Source: RYN-433 sp036558265 (GTDB lineage Bacteria; Planctomycetota; Phycisphaerae; Tepidisphaerales; Tepidisphaeraceae). Taken from it: DNA of 24,357 nt. Location: the NCBI GenBank assembly GCA_036558265.1, contig DATBFY010000765.1:1-24357 (forward strand). The letters run 5' to 3'. The notes beneath the pieces were generated by a model. The model saw only the letters and a program-made list of their open reading frames with translations, was not told the origin of the DNA and made no database searches. The translations under genes were made by a program, and so were the position numbers. Shown piece after piece: positions 21,156-24,357 of the stretch; position 1 is the stretch's first letter, and every line of letters begins with the position of its first letter.

Positions 21156-22505
21156 ATGCAGCAGCAACAGCACCTCACGCCTCGCCAGATCGTCGCCGAG
21201 CTGGACCGCTACATCGTCGGGCAGGACGCCGCCAAGCGCGCCGTCGCCGTCGCGATCCGCAACCGCTGGCGGCGGCAGCAGCTCGCCGAGTCGATGCGCC
21301 AGGACGTCTCGCCCAAAAACATCATCATGATCGGCCCGACCGGCGTCGGAAAGACCGAGATCGCCCGCCGCCTCGCAGGCCTCACCGGCGCGCCGTTCAT
21401 CAAGGTCGAGGCCACCAAGTACACCGAGGTCGGCTACCACGGCCGCGACGTCGAATCGATGATCCGGGACCTTTTGGACTCGGCCATCGCCCTGGTCCGC
21501 GAGGAGATGACCGAGTCGGTCAAGGTGCCGGCCGAGCAGCACGTCGAGGACCGCATCCTCGATCACCTCCTGCCCGGCAGCGGCGGCAACATCGCCGGCA
21601 TGGACAACGACGACGAGACCGCCGCCAAGCGCCGCCGCACCCGCGAGAAGCTCCGCGAGCAGCTTCGCGCCGGCGAGCTGGAAGACCGCACGATCGAGGT
21701 CAGCACCGAGGACCGGCCGACGGTCGTCGGCGTGCTGGGCAACGCGGGCATGGAGATGGACGTCGAGTTCCAGTCCATGTTCGAGAAGATGCTGCCGAGC
21801 AAGCGCGAGACCAGGAAGGTCAGCGTCCGCGACGCCCGCAAGATCCTCTTCGGCCAGGAGGCCGAGAAACTGATCGACAAGGAGCGGATCCACCGCACGG
21901 CCATCGACCGCGTCGAGCAGTCGGGCATCGTCTTCCTCGACGAGATCGACAAGGTCTGCGGCCCGGAGTCCAAGCATGGCCCCGACGTCTCGCGGCAGGG
22001 GGTTCAGCGGGACCTTCTGCCCATCGTCGAAGGCTCGACGGTGATCACCAAGTACGGCCCGGTGAAGACCGATCACATCCTCTTCATCGCGGCGGGCGCG
22101 TTCCACAGCAGCAAGCCCAGCGACCTGATGCCCGAGCTGCAGGGCCGATTCCCGATCCGGGTGGAATTGCAGGACCTTTCGAAGGAGGACTTCGTCCGCA
22201 TCCTCAAGGAGCCGCAGAACGCGCTGACGAAGCAGACGATCGCTCTGCTGGAGACCGAGGGCGTGCGGGTAACCTTCACGGACGATTCGATCGACGCCAT
22301 GGCCCAGATCGCCTACGACGTCAACCGCCGCACCGCCAACATCGGCGCCAGGCGCCTTTACACGATCCTCGAACGGGTCTTCGAAACCATCAGCTTCGAC
22401 GCCCCGGAATTGGCGGAGAAGGACGTGCGGATCGACGGCGCGTACGTGCGCGAGCGTCTGGCGGAGGTGGTGAAGGACGAGGATCTGAGTAAGTTCATCC
22501 TGTGA
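21156..22505 (+). CDS. hslU: ATP-dependent protease ATPase subunit HslU
   Basis: 449 aa, complete. HslU is the AAA+ unfoldase that feeds HslV. It has the N-terminal LTPRQIVAELDRYIVGQDAAKR signature, Walker A GPTGVGKTE (60-68), and the inserted I-domain (about 110-240). Walker B is IVFLDEIDKVCG (about 253-264), and sensor 2 is TANIGARRLYTILERVFE. The end is DEDLSKFIL, the C-terminal tail that docks into HslV. The pore loop reads GYHGRD at 93-98 rather than the common GYVG. The start at 21156 matches the family N-terminus and has no ribosome site. It is separated from hslV by one gene. A hairpin lies 26 nt after the stop, where the convergent ankyrin gene ends. Confidence 0.97.
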   Translation: MQQQQHLTPRQIVAELDRYIVGQDAAKRAVAVAIRNRWRRQQLAESMRQDVSPKNIIMIGPTGVGKTEIARRLAGLTGAPFIKVEATKYTEVGYHGRDVESMIRDLLDSAIALVREEMTESVKVPAEQHVEDRILDHLLPGSGGNIAGMDNDDETAAKRRRTREKLREQLRAGELEDRTIEVSTEDRPTVVGVLGNAGMEMDVEFQSMFEKMLPSKRETRKVSVRDARKILFGQEAEKLIDKERIHRTAIDRVEQSGIVFLDEIDKVCGPESKHGPDVSRQGVQRDLLPIVEGSTVITKYGPVKTDHILFIAAGAFHSSKPSDLMPELQGRFPIRVELQDLSKEDFVRILKEPQNALTKQTIALLETEGVRVTFTDDSIDAMAQIAYDVNRRTANIGARRLYTILERVFETISFDAPELAEKDVRIDGAYVRERLAEVVKDEDLSKFIL

Positions 22506-22531
22506 TGCACGGGGTATGGGGGTTGGGAGTC

Positions 22532-22545
22532 CACGCTTTGGCGTG
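22532..22545. other. Short hairpin CACGC-TTTG-GCGTG between convergent genes
   Basis: A 5-bp stem with a 4-nt loop lies in the 78-nt gap after hslU, followed by TCTTCAATCT. It is too weak to be called an intrinsic terminator with confidence. No other terminator is visible for hslU or for the ankyrin gene. Confidence 0.3.
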
Positions 22546-22583
22546 TCTTCAATCTAAAACACGGTCCAAGTCAGTGTCTCTGG

Positions 22584-23288
22584 TCAGCCGGACGCTTCGA
22601 CGAGCAAAGCTCGAATCCACTCACTGCTCGCCGCCTGGCGCACCGTCTTGCCTCGCCCGTCCCTGTCGGTCGCGCGTGCGCCGCGTTCCAGCAGCAGCCG
22701 GATGATGCCCGCCTGTTGCTGGCGTGCGAGTTCAGAACCGCTCCCGCCTCGCCCGGTCGTCTGAACCGCCAGGTGCAGGGGCGTCGAGCCGGTCTTGTTG
22801 CGTCCCCGCGGGTCGGCGCCGCCATCCAGGAGCGCTCGCACCGCGGCCAACGACCGCGTTCGCACCGCGCGGTGCAGCGGGGCCACGCCGCTGCGATCCA
22901 GCGCGTTGGGATCCGCGCCGACCGACAACAGGTACTCGATCGTCCGGGCCTGTGCCGTCGGGTCCCAGCGGTTGGCGTCTGCGGCGTAGTGAAGCGGCTC
23001 AGCGCCGCGGCGGTTCTTCGCGCGGCAATCCGCCCCGTGCGCCACGAGAAGCCGGGCGATCGAACGTCGAAACGCCGCGGCGGCCATGTGCAGCGCCGTG
23101 TCGCCGGCATACAGGTAGTGAGCGATCTCGCTGAAAAAGAAGCCCGCCGCACCCTGGCGCGTCGCGCCCACGGCCGCCGGCGCCGTGGCCAGCGACGGGC
23201 TGGCCGCAAGTCGGCGGGACACTTCGTCGGTCTGGCCGTTGACGACAAGTCGAACGAAATCAGGAAAGGTCGGTTTCACGGTTCGCAC
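22584..23288 (-). CDS. Ankyrin-repeat protein
   Basis: 234 aa with a GTG start at 23288; a second GTG at 23279 is possible. No signal peptide or membrane segment is seen. After an N-terminal part (about 1-58) of the kind FVRLVVNGQTDEVSRRLAASPSLA, four ankyrin repeats follow. Their TPLH-type cores are DTALHMAAA, AEPLHYAAD, VAPLHRAVR and STPLHLAVQ, and their ends are VAHGADCRAK, SVGADPNALD, DGGADPRGRN and LERGARATDR. The second and fourth repeats carry insertions of about 7-15 residues. A partial closing repeat ends at ALLVEASG. Ankyrin stacks bind other proteins; the partner is unknown. The gene is convergent with hslU and lies upstream of no clear operon partner, 71 nt after the lipoprotein gene on the same strand. 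Confidence 0.88.
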   Translation of the reverse strand: MRTVKPTFPDFVRLVVNGQTDEVSRRLAASPSLATAPAAVGATRQGAAGFFFSEIAHYLYAGDTALHMAAAAFRRSIARLLVAHGADCRAKNRRGAEPLHYAADANRWDPTAQARTIEYLLSVGADPNALDRSGVAPLHRAVRTRSLAAVRALLDGGADPRGRNKTGSTPLHLAVQTTGRGGSGSELARQQQAGIIRLLLERGARATDRDGRGKTVRQAASSEWIRALLVEASG

Positions 23289-23359
23289 CCGTTTCTCGTT
23301 CGGCTAACGGACCAAGGCGGTGCCGGGTCACGCATGAGGCCCGCTTTGATTTGGCCGGA

Positions 23360-23827
23360 TCATTTTGCCCGTTCCTTTTCCCGCACCAGCGAGAACTGGC
23401 CGGTCTCCAGCAGCTTGTCAAAGCCTTGGGCCGGCGGCGCGAGCTCGTAGGCTTTGCCGGCGGACATCGCGCCCAGGGGGATGTTCCTGGGCCCGGGGAT
23501 GATCCGGGCGTCCTTCGGCACCAGCGAGCCGAGGAGGCCGGCCTCCTTGGGGACGATCGCCTCGAGCGTGAAGGACGCGGTGTGATCGCGCGGCATCAGG
23601 TAAAAGTCGCGGCCCTCGCCGACCTCGTACTCCTCCCCGCCGCCGTCGAACTGGATCGTGTGGATCTGCAGGGGAGATTCTTTGGGCAGCTGCGCGATGG
23701 AAAACAGCGCCAGCTCACCGGCCGCCAACCCGCTGGTGCCCGAGGTGCGAGTGGGGCCGCAGCCCACGAGCAGCAGGATCAGCCCCGCGGCGAACCATCG
23801 GGCCTGTGCGGCATGCCGGACGCTCAT
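23360..23827 (-). CDS. Small lipoprotein
   Basis: 155 aa. The ATG at 23825-23827 has GAGGAGAG 7 nt upstream. The signal segment RWFAAGLILLLVGC ends in a good lipobox, LVGC, giving lipidation at Cys23. The mature part is a single domain of about 130 residues without further cysteines, including a QFDGGGEEYEVGEGRDFYLM stretch and a region rich in Pro and Lys (VPKEAGLLGSLVPKDARIIP). It is not recognised. The ankyrin gene follows 71 nt downstream on the same strand, so the two could be co-transcribed. A TATGAT box lies about 40 nt upstream, without a good -35. Confidence 0.82.
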   Translation of the reverse strand: MSVRHAAQARWFAAGLILLLVGCGPTRTSGTSGLAAGELALFSIAQLPKESPLQIHTIQFDGGGEEYEVGEGRDFYLMPRDHTASFTLEAIVPKEAGLLGSLVPKDARIIPGPRNIPLGAMSAGKAYELAPPAQGFDKLLETGQFSLVREKERAK

Positions 23828-24191
23828 TGCGATCTCTCCTCGATTGGAGGGACGGACGCTCCTCCATCATACGCAATCCCGCCCTGCGAAGCAGCATCGG
23901 GTAATACGAATCGTAGAAGATTCCCGCACCGCGTCGGGTGGCATGGGCAAACTTGTTTGCCCGTGGTCTTCGTGTGCTCTGCGGCGCGCGAGTCAAGTCG
24001 AACCCGCATGAATGAGGCGGTCCCAAAGCAGCGAACGTTTGGGCGGATCGAAACTCGAATTGTCGGTTGGCGCTGATTGCTTGCATCGCTTTGTTCCGGT
24101 CCAAAGCCGCAAAAAATGGTCGTCCCGGCGCCGGCCACAGCCACAAGGTCACAGGGACCGCTCCGCCAGGCCGGTCGATTCCAGCGGCTGG
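23828..24191. other. 364-nt intergenic region with no gene seen
   Basis: Open frames here on both strands lack family sequence, ribosome sites or plausible composition. The stretch holds a palindrome at 23942-23965 and a minus-strand TATGAT box near the lipoprotein gene. Nothing else is supported. Confidence 0.55.
23942..23965. repeat. Compact palindrome GGGCAAAC-TT-GTTTGCCC
   Basis: A perfect 8-bp inverted repeat (23945-23952 and 23955-23962) around TT extends by CAT/GTG with one wobble. It is followed by GTGG. The shape and the GCCCGTGG end resemble the palindrome at 5473-5492, which suggests a family of short intergenic repeats. Confidence 0.6.
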
Positions 24192-24357
24192 CTATTCCGC
24201 CGTCCCTCGGTCACGTGGGACGACTTCGAATCCCTGAAATTCTCGGCGCGATCGTCTACTCCACACCACGGTAACGACGACGGCCGCGATCGGAAGCAGT
24301 GATGCAGTGACGTTGCTCGCGAACCATGACCACCCGTTCTCCTGGAGGACGGCGTCA
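24192..24357 (-). CDS. C-terminal end of a membrane protein (partial at right edge)
   Basis: 54 residues are readable in an open frame that enters from the right edge and ends at a TAG at 24194-24192. They include NGWSWFASNVTASLLPIAAV and on into a hydrophobic run VVVTVVW, then SRRSRREF and a polar end. A membrane segment followed by basic residues is a natural C-terminal tail with a cytoplasmic end. No start codon is in view and the family cannot be named. The open reading to the edge and the membrane-plus-Arg pattern support a real gene. Confidence 0.5.
   Translation of the reverse strand, partial: DAVLQENGWSWFASNVTASLLPIAAVVVTVVWSRRSRREFQGFEVVPRDRGTAE

Noticed and set aside
24220..24240. 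TTCGAATCCC, resembling a tRNA T-loop
   Set aside because: No matching T-stem, anticodon arm or acceptor stem can be drawn around it, and it lies in the edge coding frame.
24012..24302. 96-codon plus-strand frame near the right edge
   Set aside because: No ribosome site, no recognisable sequence, and it overlaps the more plausible minus-strand membrane-protein tail.

Overview
The window looks like chromosomal DNA of a Planctomycetota bacterium, most likely class Phycisphaerae. This is inferred from the mix of features, not from a marker gene. The features are high G+C, PEP-CTERM proteins, dockerin-like repeats, a pseudopilin with the LLVVIGIIALLIAILLPSLQKAR-type N-terminus, an S41 protease beside an ECF sigma factor, and small membrane proteins ending in CGYDLRATPxRCPECG.

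Region 1 (1-4993, all minus strand) is a co-directional housekeeping cluster. In transcription order it holds a GDxHG/GNHD phosphatase, trmL (4-nt overlap), nrdR, a FlgI-like lipoprotein with HEAT repeats, and the N-terminal third of smc, which runs off the left edge. Region 2 (5091-10622, plus strand) holds a pterin-4a-carbinolamine dehydratase, then an ECF sigma factor with a C-terminal membrane tail. Eleven bases later comes a secreted Ig-like/S41 protease, followed by a tandem array of four related membrane proteins, each with two membrane segments and a C-terminal zinc ribbon. The last three of these overlap by 4 nt each. Region 3 (10637-13040) holds two exported PEP-CTERM proteins in divergent orientation: a small one, and a metalloprotease with dockerin-like repeats. 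A bidirectional terminator (13087-13137) separates them from a small basic protein read from a near-consensus sigma70-type promoter. Region 4 (13767-17183, plus) holds a membrane-anchored YkuE/LpxG-like metallophosphoesterase, a membrane HEAT-repeat protein and a pseudopilin-like protein with a DUF4114-like acidic segment, closed by a clear intrinsic terminator. Region 5 (17273-22505) holds a large VWA membrane protein (minus) divergent from hslV, a TPR-like membrane protein and hslU. The TPR-like gene sits between the two HslUV subunits. Region 6 (22584-24357, minus) holds an ankyrin-repeat protein, a small lipoprotein, a 364-nt stretch with no gene seen, and the C-terminal tail of a membrane protein entering from the right edge.

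The most unusual points are the four-gene zinc-ribbon array next to the sigma/protease pair, the split hslV-x-hslU operon, and the P-ring-like lipoprotein far from any flagellar gene. Others are a TAGAAT -10 box only 9 nt before the hslU start (a possible leaderless mRNA) and two copies of a palindromic CGTCATCCTGAG element placed 67-77 nt before plus-strand genes. No tRNA, rRNA, CRISPR array, integrase or complete insertion sequence was seen.
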